A stretch of DNA of 64,000 bases from an uncultured bacterium (GCA_903826405.1 CAIKEH010000013.1:1-64000), one strand, 5' to 3'. Positions 18,467 to 27,913 are shown, counted from the stretch's first letter. Notes: a model not told the origin generated them from the sequence alone. Numbers and translations: made by a program.

Positions 18467-19429
18467 ATGCTCAAAGACATCCAGGTATCCGGTCAAAAAG
18501 ACACAAGAAGCGGCTTCGGTGATGGCATCGTAGAAATCGCACAAAGGAACGAAAGAGTGGTGGCGCTCACCGCAGACCTTGCCGGATCATTGAAATTGGG
18601 AGCTTTCATCAAGGCATTCCCGGATAGATATTTTCAGTGTGGCATCGCAGAAGCCAATATGATCGGCATTGCAGCAGGATTGACCATTGGCGGCAAGATC
18701 CCCTACACAACCACCTTCGCCAATTTCTCTACGGGCAGAGTATACGACCAGATACGCCAATCTGTTGCATACTCCGGTAAGAACGTCAAGATCTGCGCAT
18801 CTCACGCAGGTTTGACCTTGGGTGAGGATGGGGCAACACACCAGATCCTTGAAGATATAGGACTGATGAAGATGCTTCCGGGGATGACCGTCATCGTCCC
18901 TTGTGATTACAACCAGACCAAGCAGGCTACTATAGCCATCGCCGATCATGAAGGTCCTGTCTATCTGCGTTTTGGCAGACCAGTGTGGCCGATATTCACG
19001 ACCCCGGAAGACGCTTTCATCATAGGCAAGGCCCAGATCCTTGGGGAAGGTACCGACGTGAGTATATTCGCCTGCGGACATATGGTTTGGAAATCCATTG
19101 AAGCTGCCCGTATTCTTGAAGAAAAAGGCATTTCAGCAGATGTCATCAACATACACACCATCAAGCCACTGGATCGCGAATCGGTACTCAAGTCACTGAA
19201 AAAGACCCGCTGCGCCGTTACAGCGGAGGAACACAATATCATTGGCGGACTCGGAGACAGCATTGCTCAGCTGGCTGCACGCGAATTCCCCATACCCATC
19301 GAAATGGTGGGAACCAAGGATACATTCGGTGAAAGTGGAAAGCCCATGGATCTGCTCAAAAAATACGGACTTGATACACCCGACATCGTTGCTGCAGCTG
19401 AACGCAGCATGGGCAGACGTTCAAAATGA
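18467..19429 (+). CDS. Transketolase, C-terminal subunit
   Basis: A 320-residue protein that covers only the pyrimidine-binding and C-terminal domains of transketolase: DGIVEIAQRNERVVALTADL, CGIAEANMIGIAAGL (with the glutamate that activates thiamine diphosphate), SHAGLTLGEDGATHQ, and YLRFGRP. In many bacteria transketolase is split in two genes. The N-terminal, diphosphate-binding half is not in this window, so it must be encoded elsewhere. The enzyme moves two-carbon units between sugar phosphates in the pentose phosphate pathway. A weak -7-like box, TTATTTTG, lies at 18442-18449. Confidence 0.93.
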   Translation: MLKDIQVSGQKDTRSGFGDGIVEIAQRNERVVALTADLAGSLKLGAFIKAFPDRYFQCGIAEANMIGIAAGLTIGGKIPYTTTFANFSTGRVYDQIRQSVAYSGKNVKICASHAGLTLGEDGATHQILEDIGLMKMLPGMTVIVPCDYNQTKQATIAIADHEGPVYLRFGRPVWPIFTTPEDAFIIGKAQILGEGTDVSIFACGHMVWKSIEAARILEEKGISADVINIHTIKPLDRESVLKSLKKTRCAVTAEEHNIIGGLGDSIAQLAAREFPIPIEMVGTKDTFGESGKPMDLLKKYGLDTPDIVAAAERSMGRRSK

Positions 19430-19510
19430 TTAGGCCCTGTTTTAAACTTTCCCAGAGCCGATAAGTCCAACGAGTGAATCAGAAAGTTCAGACCACTCAA
19501 AATACCATGG

Positions 19511-20062
19511 ATGGCCATCCACGCCGAAGATGCTGAACTGCTTAGCTTATTCCGGATCCCGGAAAAGAGGGAAATGGCGTTCACCGGCATCATCAGGAAA
19601 TATCAGGAAAAACTTTATTGGCATATCCGACGCATGTTGGCAGATCATGATGACACGGATGATGTGCTTCAAAATGTCTTCATCAAGGTTTGGAACGGAC
19701 TTGAACATTTCAGGGCAGATAGCAGCCTATACACTTGGCTCTACCGCATCGCCACCAATGAATCTTTATCATTCCTTGAACAAAAGAAGAGAAAAGGGGT
19801 AGTGCCCATCGACGGTCTTGGAGATTCCTTTCAGGACAAAATACGCGCCGAAACGGATTTCGATGCCTCTAAACTGGAATGGAAACTCCAACTCGCCATT
19901 CAAGAACTTCCTGAAAAACAGAAACTTGTGTTCATTTTGAGGTATTATGACGAGATGCCCTATGCGGAAATGAGCCGTGTGTTGGAAACTTCAGAAGGGG
20001 CACTCAAAGCCAGCTATCATCATGCGGCGAAAAAAATCGAAGACTACATCCTCAACCGTTAA
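19511..20062 (+). CDS. ECF-type RNA polymerase sigma factor
   Basis: A 183-residue sigma-70-family protein with region 2 (about 23-95: DDTDDVLQNVFIKVWNGL and TWLYRIATNESLSF) and region 4 (about 125-180: LPEKQKLVFILRYYDEMPYAEMSRVLETSEGALKA in pieces). It directs RNA polymerase to a small set of promoters. The ATG at 19507, four bases upstream, is out of frame. The next gene begins 33 bp downstream and encodes a membrane protein, the usual position of an anti-sigma factor. Its signal and targets are unknown. Confidence 0.95.
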   Translation: MAIHAEDAELLSLFRIPEKREMAFTGIIRKYQEKLYWHIRRMLADHDDTDDVLQNVFIKVWNGLEHFRADSSLYTWLYRIATNESLSFLEQKKRKGVVPIDGLGDSFQDKIRAETDFDASKLEWKLQLAIQELPEKQKLVFILRYYDEMPYAEMSRVLETSEGALKASYHHAAKKIEDYILNR

Positions 20063-20095
20063 ACCCCGGCCTTAGGAAAGGGTCAAAACATAATC

Positions 20096-20887
20096 ATGAA
20101 AAGGGATCTGGACATACGGAATGAATTGAGGGAGGTCAGCCCGATACTTGCGGACCTGCCACTGGTCAATCCCCTTAGGGTACCGGACGGCTATTTCAAT
20201 GACCTTCCCGATGTTATCCTGTCTAGAGTTTCCGAACGTCCGGGACTTAGCCTTCCTATTTTAGAAAAACCCTTGAATCGATTCACACCGGAAGGATATT
20301 TCGACAATTTAGCCGGAAGGGTCATGCAACGGGTCAGGGAGGAAGGTTACATGAATGTGCTTGAGGAAACCGCCGCTATCGCACCCGTTCTTGCCAATTT
20401 GAGTCGGGAGATGCCTCAGCAAGTACCTGTGGGATATTTTGAACAGTTTGCCGCAAAAACTGTCTCTGGCTTGAATCAGAGTGAGGTTCCCCCTGATCGG
20501 CTCATCGTCATGAGCCGTAGTTCCATCTGGAGGAAGTATGCTGCCGCTGCCGCCATCGTGGGTACCATCTCCGTCTCTGCCTGGATTTTTATGTTCAATA
20601 GAAATGTCAAGCCAGAGAATGACAAGTCATTCGTCGAAGTTCAATCCGCACATCAATTGGACACTTTGCAGGTCAGCGAGAAAGACATGGCCGTTTTTCT
20701 TGATTCCAACGAGACGCTGGAGAATATGGACCTGACTGAAACAGCGTCCGGTTCCGACAACGACATCGCACTTGTCGATATGGATGACAACAGATTGGGT
20801 GAGGCCCTGCAGACCCTGCCCGATCACACCCTCTCCGAATACATTCAGGAATCTCCTGATAATAATGAAACCTCTATAACCAACTGA
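20096..20887 (+). CDS. Membrane protein with P-x-GYF repeats, possible anti-sigma factor
   Basis: A 263-residue protein I cannot assign to a named family. The N-terminal cytoplasmic part (1-145) carries three short repeats: VPDGYF (29-34), TPEGYF (64-69) and VPVGYF (110-115), each followed by a helix of the type xxLPDVILSRV. Two repeats are longer, with P[IV]LA[DN]L about 15 residues before the GYF. A single membrane segment lies at about 148-167 (KYAAAAAIVGTISVSAW), followed by an acidic extracytoplasmic tail rich in D, E and N. Its position directly after the sigma gene and its topology (N-in, one span) are those of an anti-sigma factor, but it has no zinc motif of the ZAS type. Confidence 0.7.
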   Translation: MKRDLDIRNELREVSPILADLPLVNPLRVPDGYFNDLPDVILSRVSERPGLSLPILEKPLNRFTPEGYFDNLAGRVMQRVREEGYMNVLEETAAIAPVLANLSREMPQQVPVGYFEQFAAKTVSGLNQSEVPPDRLIVMSRSSIWRKYAAAAAIVGTISVSAWIFMFNRNVKPENDKSFVEVQSAHQLDTLQVSEKDMAVFLDSNETLENMDLTETASGSDNDIALVDMDDNRLGEALQTLPDHTLSEYIQESPDNNETSITN

Positions 20888-20890
20888 TAA

Positions 20891-21325
20891 ATGTCACTTC
20901 TCAAGAAATCATATTCCATGGGTCTGCTCCTATTCCTGACCACAAGTGCGCTGGCACAACAGGAAGACATGTTGAACGAACGAGCAGGCGAGAAACTCAA
21001 GGCTATGGAAGTCGCCTATCTCACACGTGAACTCGATCTCAGCCCGGAAGATGCCCAGAAGTTCTGGCCAGTGTTCAACAAGTACCGGGAACAGGTACAT
21101 AATATAATGGCAGACCATTCTCTGACAGATCCTCTGGACCGGCAGCAAAAGGTATTGGATGTCAGAAAACAGTATCGAACCGACTTTTCAAAATTACTTT
21201 CGACGGACAGGGCCAACAAAGTTTTCCCTTCTGAAGATCAGTTCAGGCAGTTGGTGAGAAAGGAATTCATGAGACGACAGATGGAGAAAAGAGAAATGCT
21301 CGGACCCAGAAAAAGAGGATACTGA
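20891..21325 (+). CDS. Small periplasmic LTXXQ/Spy-like protein
   Basis: A 144-residue protein with a signal peptide (cleavage near residue 22, SALAQQ) and an all-helical, charged mature part with LDLSPEDAQKFWPVFNKYR, which resembles the LTXXQ helices of Spy/CpxP-like proteins. In Bacteroidota such proteins are often labelled as sensors of ECF sigma factors. It starts 3 bp after the stop of the P-x-GYF gene, so it is translated from the same mRNA. A periplasmic sensor or chaperone role within the sigma cassette is the natural inference. A terminator follows. Confidence 0.75.
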   Translation: MSLLKKSYSMGLLLFLTTSALAQQEDMLNERAGEKLKAMEVAYLTRELDLSPEDAQKFWPVFNKYREQVHNIMADHSLTDPLDRQQKVLDVRKQYRTDFSKLLSTDRANKVFPSEDQFRQLVRKEFMRRQMEKREMLGPRKRGY

Positions 21326-21364
21326 TTTAAAAAAATTGATTAATTTTACCTCGGTGTTTTTCAT

Positions 21365-21410
21365 AGGTTAGCAACGGCTGGCTCTTTCTAGGGCTAGCCT
21401 CTTTTATTTT
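21365..21410 (+). terminator. Probable rho-independent terminator
   Basis: An 8-bp stem (AGGTTAGC / GCTAGCCT with one G-U pair) is followed by CTTTTATTTT. An inner GGCTGGC/GCTAGCC pairing is an alternative. It ends the sigma cassette and overlaps the stop codon of the convergent vWA gene. Confidence 0.6.
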
Positions 21411-22108
21411 ATGGCAGTGTTGAGCTCCCTGATATGATCCAATAGATTATTCGCATCCTTATCCTCGTTCACTAGGGTCACCACATCCAGACCCAAGGTA
21501 TCACGAACATAGATGACTGCCTTTTCGGCGGACTCTCCTTTTCCCACGACCACTGCAGTCATGCGTACCCATGTCTGATCTTGTACGGCCTTGATCACCC
21601 TCTTCACCAATTTGAACTCTCCATCGGTCACGAGAAAAACTTCCTGCCTTGTCTTTCCCCTTGGCGTCTCTGACAACTGATCGTATGCCATGTCGATGGC
21701 ACCATTGACGTTGGTGGCGGTAGCTGTCGACCTCATCTTTTCAATAATTCGCATCAGCGAATCAGGAGTGGTCAGGGAACTAGTTCGATAGATCAGCGTG
21801 ACCGCGTTTCCGAAAGTGATCAGGCTGACCCTGTCCACGGGCCTCAGATTCTCCAGGAGAGATTGCATAGATCTCTTCAATAGTTCCATCTTCTTATCCT
21901 GTGCCATGCTGTTGCTGATGTCCAAGAGGAAAACGATATCTTGAGGAAGAGCAGACTGCAGCTGCGTACTATCCGGTTTTTTGGGCAGTGTATCCATTCC
22001 TTTATACACTCGAGGAGAAGGTTGATATGTATGGGCCTTCAGGTCTGGAGCCCCCCAGACAATAGTCATGAAGAACATCATAATTGCCAAACGGAATATC
22101 ATGAACAT
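21404..22108 (-). CDS. von Willebrand factor A domain protein, secreted or periplasmic
   Basis: A 234-residue protein with an N-terminal hydrophobic signal (about 1-24) and a vWA domain: DIVFLLDISNSM supplies the DxSxS metal-ion (MIDAS) site, NVNGAIDMAYDQL the Thr/Asn region and VFLVTDGEF the TDG motif. Such domains bind protein partners through a divalent metal. The ATG at 22108 overlaps the stop of the preceding MBL gene by one base (TGATG), which points to translational coupling; the track's GTG at 22111 is less likely. The partner is unknown; the two genes sit at the 3' end of the elongasome operon. Confidence 0.85.
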   Translation of the reverse strand: MFMIFRLAIMMFFMTIVWGAPDLKAHTYQPSPRVYKGMDTLPKKPDSTQLQSALPQDIVFLLDISNSMAQDKKMELLKRSMQSLLENLRPVDRVSLITFGNAVTLIYRTSSLTTPDSLMRIIEKMRSTATATNVNGAIDMAYDQLSETPRGKTRQEVFLVTDGEFKLVKRVIKAVQDQTWVRMTAVVVGKGESAEKAVIYVRDTLGLDVVTLVNEDKDANNLLDHIRELNTAIK

Positions 22109-22884
22109 CACATTTTGATTTGAGATTGATCATGCCGGCCTGCTTGGTAAGCGGGGGTTAGAAGGTCATGGTAGAACAAGAAGGTCCAGCTTTCAAGATT
22201 GCCTTGTTCCCACCACTTCTGGCGCATTTCCATCGCCCTTCTGCCATCATGATCATACTTTGCCACGAAACGGCTCTTCATCTGTTGGAGTTGCGGGGCC
22301 TCATCACCTCCGAAAAAAATGGTTTCCCCCTGATCATGTATCCGGAAGACTTGATGAAAAAGACTGTGTCCGCCGCTGGGTTGATAATGGATATACCCGT
22401 CCAGGTCGCCTTCCCCATCAAGGAGTATGACCCTATCAGAATCACGCAGGATCTCCAGTGCGCCGGGGATATAGGAAGCCGCGTCATTCGCGAATGCGTA
22501 TTCCCATTCCCTGCGTTGCACGTAATGTATTGCATTAGGGAAAGAGAGGAAAAACCTGCCCAGAATGTCATCATACCTGCTGACACCTCCTGCGTGGTCC
22601 TTATGGAGATGGGTCAATAAAACTTTGGTGACATCAAGTGGATCGATGCCCGATCGGGTCAGATTATGATGGATCTGAAGTATCCCATCGGCTCCTACGT
22701 ATCCCAAACCTGCGTCAAGCAGGATGGTGTCCCGTGAGGTGATGACTGCAAATGGTTGTACTTCCACGAGCAGGCTGCCCCTTGACCTTTCCTGTAGTTT
22801 TTCTGAGGAAGTGTCGAAAGGAATGAATTTTTTGGAATGATCGATCGTGAAACTTCCTTCTGAGAGCGGAATGACTTTCATCAT
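22108..22884 (-). CDS. MBL-fold metallo-hydrolase
   Basis: A 258-residue metallo-beta-lactamase-fold enzyme. The zinc motif THLHKDHAGG (H92, H94, D96, H97) is intact; the next expected ligands are PSGGHSLFHQ and FFGGDEAP. The fold serves many hydrolases, and the substrate cannot be told; there is no signal peptide, so it is cytoplasmic. It begins 66 bp after rodA on the same strand and its stop codon overlaps the start of the vWA gene, so the pair may be read from the cell-shape operon or a nearby promoter. Confidence 0.85.
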   Translation of the reverse strand: MMKVIPLSEGSFTIDHSKKFIPFDTSSEKLQERSRGSLLVEVQPFAVITSRDTILLDAGLGYVGADGILQIHHNLTRSGIDPLDVTKVLLTHLHKDHAGGVSRYDDILGRFFLSFPNAIHYVQRREWEYAFANDAASYIPGALEILRDSDRVILLDGEGDLDGYIHYQPSGGHSLFHQVFRIHDQGETIFFGGDEAPQLQQMKSRFVAKYDHDGRRAMEMRQKWWEQGNLESWTFLFYHDLLTPAYQAGRHDQSQIKM

Positions 22885-22950
22885 GCAAAGTTCATGAAAT
22901 TTCCGGCAGGAATTCAGGGGCCGGCGAAAAACAGACGGTATGGATAATGG

Positions 22951-24288
22951 TCAACGAAGTACCATCTGCCTGTCTGCATCCAGACGGATGAGTATAAAAA
23001 GCAGGATCGTGAATGTGAGCAGTGCCGTTCCCCCATAGCTCATTAATGGCAGTGGTATACCTATGACAGGCACAAGACCAACGGTCATCCCCATATTGAT
23101 GAATACATGAAAGAAGATGACCGAAGCCACTCCGTACGCATAGCAGCGGCTGAAGGTGCTTCGTTGCCTTTCCGCCACCCATATGATCCTGAAGAGGAGT
23201 CCCAGGTAGAGCAGCAGCAATAAAGCACTTCCGAGGAATCCGAAGCCTTCGCCGATGGTACAGAAAATGAAATCCGTACGCTGTTCCGGAACAAAATCAT
23301 ATCGCGTCTGAGTTCCCTTGAGCAAGCCCTTGCCGGAGAATCCACCCGAACCGATGGCGATCTTGCTTTGCTTCACATTATAGCTCGTGGCCCTTTTTTT
23401 ATCCTCTATCTTACGGATATCCTCCTCCGACATCGTAGTCGGATCGACGGGAAAATCACGACCAACAGTGGCATAGATCCGTTGTACCTGATACGGCTTC
23501 AAAACTTTGGAGAAGAAGAATGGAACTGCGAATCGCTGAATGCCCACGCAGATCGCCCAGATGCTTATGATGAGAACGAGTATTTCTTTTTTCCGTTTCA
23601 GTTGTCTTCGCAAAAGAAGGATGGTGATGATCGCGATGGCAGTGAGCAGTATCGCGAGTAGGTTTGGATCCAGGAGCAAGGTGGCGATGACCAGTGCCGC
23701 AAGTGAAAATCCTACGACTAGTACTATGGATGGAAGTCCTTCCCGATACATCACCAGGAAGAAAGAAAAATAGACGAGGGCAAGCCCCGTCTCACTCTGC
23801 ATGATGGAAAGTATGGCAGGGAGAAGAACCAGCCCCGCCGCGATCAACTGAGATCGCAGTTTTTTGAAATCAGTGTCCACCTGAGATAGATATTTGGCCA
23901 GTGCGAGGTTCACGAAGATCTTGCAAAGTTCTGCAGGTTGAAGTTGGAAGTTTCCGAACCTGATTATCGATTCGGTGCCCTTGACACGTGTATGAAATGG
24001 GAACACCAGTAGCAGAAGAATGATCCCAAAAAAGTATAGCAGGTTGGCGGTCGCAGTGAAAAATTTACTGTCTGTCAGCAAAATGAATGTAGCCAATACA
24101 ATACCGATCAAGAGGAATAGGGTCTGCCGGCTATAATCGGTTTTCATGGAAAGGAAACCGGAAACAACGTCTTCATTATGATATGTCGCTGCGAAAATAC
24201 TCATGATACCCACCACGGCTATCAGTCCGTAGAGCCAAACCAGGACCCAGTCGATCCCTCTGGATATTTCAAGATTTTTTCCGTTCAT
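22951..24288 (-). CDS. rodA: Rod shape-determining peptidoglycan polymerase RodA
   Basis: A 445-residue SEDS-family membrane protein with about ten spans. It carries FQLQPAELCKIFVNLALAKYL, GLVPVIGIPLPLMSYGG and DFIFCTIGEGFGFLGS, the SEDS signatures. RodA polymerises glycan strands from lipid II during elongation and works with PBP2. Its start overlaps the end of the mrdA gene by 20 bp, so the pair is translationally linked. A central loop (about 225-300, QRIYATVGRDFPVDP) is longer than in Escherichia coli RodA but usual in Bacteroidota. Confidence 0.96.
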   Translation of the reverse strand: MNGKNLEISRGIDWVLVWLYGLIAVVGIMSIFAATYHNEDVVSGFLSMKTDYSRQTLFLLIGIVLATFILLTDSKFFTATANLLYFFGIILLLLVFPFHTRVKGTESIIRFGNFQLQPAELCKIFVNLALAKYLSQVDTDFKKLRSQLIAAGLVLLPAILSIMQSETGLALVYFSFFLVMYREGLPSIVLVVGFSLAALVIATLLLDPNLLAILLTAIAIITILLLRRQLKRKKEILVLIISIWAICVGIQRFAVPFFFSKVLKPYQVQRIYATVGRDFPVDPTTMSEEDIRKIEDKKRATSYNVKQSKIAIGSGGFSGKGLLKGTQTRYDFVPEQRTDFIFCTIGEGFGFLGSALLLLLYLGLLFRIIWVAERQRSTFSRCYAYGVASVIFFHVFINMGMTVGLVPVIGIPLPLMSYGGTALLTFTILLFILIRLDADRQMVLR

Positions 24289-26395
24289 CGTTCGGCAGTC
24301 TGGCTGCTGATTTTAGGGTGGTATCCTTTACTTTTCTGTTCTGACTGTCCGGTTCCGGCTCTGGCATCGGTACGATAACAGGATTGCCATATCTATCCTT
24401 CTGGACATTGATATCCAACTTCGGTCTTTCAGGAGCCGGTGGTGGAGCATTCTGCAAGACACTGCTGTCACCCATTTCCAACGCCAACCTGATCCTCCGA
24501 AGGGAATCGAGTCGCATGCGTTTCTGTTTGACCACAGGTAAAATGATCTCCTTGGAAGCGATCCGATCAACCTCTTTCAGTCTTTCTGCACTCAGTGTAT
24601 CACGGAGGTATTTTTCTACTAGAAGTGATGCGATGGGGCCGGCCCAAGTAGCGCCGAAACCGGCATTCTCCACGACAACCGCTATTGCGATCTTTGGATC
24701 TTCGCGAGGTGCGAAACAAACGAACCAAGAATGATCCTGCAGTTTTTCACGCTTGCCGTTGATGATGCCATAGTTCTCTGCAGTACCTGTCTTTCCCGCA
24801 ATGTTTATTCCTGCAACGTAAGCAGGCTTGGCGGTTCCTTTCTCGACGACATCCTGCATGCCCATTTGCACGACCTGATACATAGTATCAGATATATGAG
24901 TGACCTCATGGCGTAATTTGTAAGCATTCAAGGCAGTATCGATCGTGCTCTTCCCGTCGATCGACTTCACGAAGTGAGGTACATAATAATAACCCTTATT
25001 GGCAATGATGCACATCAGGTTGGCCATCTGCAAAGGAGTAGCCGTGATCTCCCCTTGTCCGATTCCCAGGGAGACGTTAGTGCAGGAATTCCAGGAACCT
25101 TTGTAAAGCTTGTTATAGAAACTCGTATCAGACACATTTCCTTTATCCTCACTGGGCAGGTCTACTCCGAGCCTAACTCCCAGTCCAAATGAATTCATAT
25201 AATGCCTCCACGCTGCATAACCCTCACGCACATTGCTGTATTTAGGATTGTCGACCGCCAGTCGATACGTGTTGGAGAAAAAGGAATTGCAGGACCATGC
25301 GATGGCCAGACGAAGTGAAGCGGCATGGCCCGACCAATGTTCCGTGCATTTGATGGCACGGTTGCATCCATAGTAGGCTCCATTGCAGCCTATACCGGAT
25401 GCCGGGGTGATCACTCCCTCATCGAGACCGATAAGTGCTTGTGAAGGCTTGACCGTGGAACCGGGTGGATACTGACCCTTGATGGCTCGATTGTAGAGGG
25501 GACGTGCCGTATCCGTCAGCAGCCAGGAAAAATTCCGCTTTCTTTCAGAACCGGTCAGAAGATTGGGGTCGTATGTGGGTCCGCTGGCCATGGCTATGAT
25601 ACCTCCCGTTTTCGGTTCAATAGCTACCACGGCACCCAATTTATTAGCCATGAACTTTTCCGCCAATTGCTGGATCCCGACATCAAGATAGGTGCGTAGA
25701 CTCCGACCTGCAGTGGCAGCCGTATCGAACTTGCCGTTCTCATAGGAACCCACGAGTCTGTTCTTGTTGTCTTTGAGTTGATATTTGACGCCACGCTGCC
25801 CCATCAGTATGGGTTCATAAAAACGTTCCAGACCGGTCAACCCCGCATAATCCCCCATTTGATAATAAAAATTGGTTCTTTTCAAAATGCTGGAATCCAC
25901 CTCTCCGATATAGCCAAGTAGGTGCGCTGCCACTTTGTATGGATAGGATCTGATCGGGCGGTCCTGCAGGAAGAAACCTGGCTCGAATCGATATATACTC
26001 TCTTGGAGTTTAACAAATTTCTCTACCGGCAAAGAAGCTTCAAACACCGAAGGCCTGTATCTCCCGTTCTTCAAAATGGAACTGACGAGGCGATCGCGGA
26101 AAGCAAGGGTATCTATGCCGAGTATCCTGCAAAGCCCGAGCGTATCCACTCCTTTCAGTTGCGTGGGCATGATCATGAGGTCATGTGTGACCGTGTTCTC
26201 CAATACTGGCTTGTCGTTCCTGTCGAAAATGATTCCCCTGTCAGGGTATATGGTGGTCCTGGCCACCGCATTGTCCATAGCCTGGATCTTGTACTGAGGA
26301 GACAAGACCTGCAATATGAAAAGTCTAACCAGCAGGATGATGACGGCTGAGAGTACTATGAATTGGATGACGGTCTGTCGAGACTGGTTAAACAA
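24269..26395 (-). CDS. mrdA: Penicillin-binding protein 2 (elongation transpeptidase)
   Basis: A 708-residue class B penicillin-binding protein: one N-terminal membrane span (about 8-30), a dimerisation domain (RTTIYPDRGIIFDRN), and a transpeptidase domain with active-site STVK (313-316), SCN (368-370) and KTGTAE (535-537). It cross-links peptidoglycan during cell elongation with RodA. The C-terminus carries an extra Pro-rich, charged tail of about 70 residues. The start is a TTG at 26395: no in-frame ATG lies before the conserved region, and the N-terminal FNQSR matches relatives. It lies 55 bp after mreD. Confidence 0.96.
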   Translation of the reverse strand: MFNQSRQTVIQFIVLSAVIILLVRLFILQVLSPQYKIQAMDNAVARTTIYPDRGIIFDRNDKPVLENTVTHDLMIMPTQLKGVDTLGLCRILGIDTLAFRDRLVSSILKNGRYRPSVFEASLPVEKFVKLQESIYRFEPGFFLQDRPIRSYPYKVAAHLLGYIGEVDSSILKRTNFYYQMGDYAGLTGLERFYEPILMGQRGVKYQLKDNKNRLVGSYENGKFDTAATAGRSLRTYLDVGIQQLAEKFMANKLGAVVAIEPKTGGIIAMASGPTYDPNLLTGSERKRNFSWLLTDTARPLYNRAIKGQYPPGSTVKPSQALIGLDEGVITPASGIGCNGAYYGCNRAIKCTEHWSGHAASLRLAIAWSCNSFFSNTYRLAVDNPKYSNVREGYAAWRHYMNSFGLGVRLGVDLPSEDKGNVSDTSFYNKLYKGSWNSCTNVSLGIGQGEITATPLQMANLMCIIANKGYYYVPHFVKSIDGKSTIDTALNAYKLRHEVTHISDTMYQVVQMGMQDVVEKGTAKPAYVAGINIAGKTGTAENYGIINGKREKLQDHSWFVCFAPREDPKIAIAVVVENAGFGATWAGPIASLLVEKYLRDTLSAERLKEVDRIASKEIILPVVKQKRMRLDSLRRIRLALEMGDSSVLQNAPPPAPERPKLDINVQKDRYGNPVIVPMPEPEPDSQNRKVKDTTLKSAARLPNDERKKS

Positions 26396-26450
26396 TTTCG
26401 ATCAAGTTTGTTGGGAATATGCAAAAGTACATTTATCCAACCTTACGACA

Positions 26451-26984
26451 TCAGGCAGAATTATTCCTATATCGGGCTTTACGGGGAAAAATCATTTCCG
26501 TGATCAGAATCAGCAAGAGGCTGACGGTTAAGGTGCCCATGACCTTTCCCAGAAAATACAGGAAATCCCCTACTTCCAACCACTCCAGGAATACAAGCCA
26601 GGTATGATGCAGTGAGGTGAGCACCAGGATATATACCGAATACTGCATCCACCCCATACTCTTGATGGAGGGCTCGGCATAATTGATCTCCATGATCTCT
26701 TTGGGCATCAACAAGGTGATCAGGAATGGTCTTACATAGGCGATCAAGGTACAGGCCGCGGCATGCAGTCCAGGGGTCTTGGTGAAAAAATCCAGACAAA
26801 GGCCAAAGAAGAAACCAACCAAGGTCAATGCCAACCGTGGCATCTTGAATGGAAGCCAAAGTATGAAAAGAAAATACAGGTATGGGGATATGAAGCGATG
26901 CAAGGGTGGGATCCTATTGAGGAGAAAGACCTGAACCAGCAGGAACACCACGAACCGGATGATATTTTTGAGGAGATCACTCAT
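26451..26984 (-). CDS. mreD: Rod shape-determining protein MreD
   Basis: A 177-residue hydrophobic protein with five or six membrane spans (LVQVFLLNRI, FGLCLDFFTKTPGLHAAACTL) and the length and position of MreD. It links MreB filaments to the wall synthases at the inner membrane. The start overlaps the end of mreC by 8 bp. Sequence signatures of MreD are weak in general, so the assignment relies strongly on gene order. Confidence 0.92.
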   Translation of the reverse strand: MSDLLKNIIRFVVFLLVQVFLLNRIPPLHRFISPYLYFLFILWLPFKMPRLALTLVGFFFGLCLDFFTKTPGLHAAACTLIAYVRPFLITLLMPKEIMEINYAEPSIKSMGWMQYSVYILVLTSLHHTWLVFLEWLEVGDFLYFLGKVMGTLTVSLLLILITEMIFPRKARYRNNSA

Positions 26985-27831
26985 TGTCCTTCTTGATCGT
27001 TTTTTCCAGAGCGTCCAGTTCCTCCTTCTGCATGTTCCTCACCACATAGGCGTGTTGAACGGAATAGAAATTGGTAGCGGTACGCAAGGTCAGTACATAT
27101 GTGCTGGTACTTTTGTCATCCTCCACTTTTTCAACTACACCCACTAAATGTCCCGGAGGATATTTATCAGAATACTGACTGGTCACGACTGAATCACCCT
27201 TGCTGACCTTCACGGTCTTCGGGATCTTGATGAGTTGGACGAGGTTCGGTGTCTTGCCATCCCAAATCACTTCACCGAAACCACTGCCTTTTTTCAACAT
27301 GGCGACGATCTTGCTCTGTCGATGGAGCATTCCCATGACCACGGACATATTTCGGCTAACATTGACAACGGTACCAATCACTCCATCTGGACCGACAACG
27401 GCCATATTCACCCCGACGCCCTGACCGCTGCCCCTGTGCAGCATGACATAGTTGTTTTGACTATTCACCGTGGTGCTGATCACTTTTGCGGGAAGGTACA
27501 GGTACTTGCGATACTGCTCTAGCGAGTCAATGCGAATGGTATCGTTTACGATGCTCAGTATGGAATCGGGCCAGTCGAAATCCGACTTAAGGAGATTCAA
27601 CAGCCGCGTATTCTGTGTCCGCAGGCTCTCATTGTCTTTTTTTAAACTGAAATAGTTCTCGACGTTATTATACCGCAAATTGACCTTTCCGGAGACTTCA
27701 TTGGCCACACCCATGAATGCAGCCTCGTGGAATTTATTGTAACTGAAGAGCAGGGTCAGGGCAACCACCTGCAAAAACAGGAAGAATAACAGGTTGATAT
27801 ATCTGCTGATGAAGAGAAATACATTACGCAT
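26977..27831 (-). CDS. mreC: Rod shape-determining protein MreC
   Basis: A 284-residue protein: a short cytoplasmic start, one membrane span (about 12-30), a coiled coil (about 55-85, SLKKDNESLRTQNTRLLNLL), then the two beta-barrel domain with NYVMLHRGSGQGVGVNMAVVGPDGVIG, the MreC signature. It forms periplasmic filaments that activate PBP2. It follows mreB by 82 bp and overlaps mreD by 8 bp. Confidence 0.95.
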   Translation of the reverse strand: MRNVFLFISRYINLLFFLFLQVVALTLLFSYNKFHEAAFMGVANEVSGKVNLRYNNVENYFSLKKDNESLRTQNTRLLNLLKSDFDWPDSILSIVNDTIRIDSLEQYRKYLYLPAKVISTTVNSQNNYVMLHRGSGQGVGVNMAVVGPDGVIGTVVNVSRNMSVVMGMLHRQSKIVAMLKKGSGFGEVIWDGKTPNLVQLIKIPKTVKVSKGDSVVTSQYSDKYPPGHLVGVVEKVEDDKSTSTYVLTLRTATNFYSVQHAYVVRNMQKEELDALEKTIKKDNE

Positions 27832-27913
27832 CGATCACTTGCTCCTCCTTACGAGGGCGTTTTTATTCCACTGCAAATGTATGGCAATTGGCACCAGTCC
27901 TGCAGTCATACCG

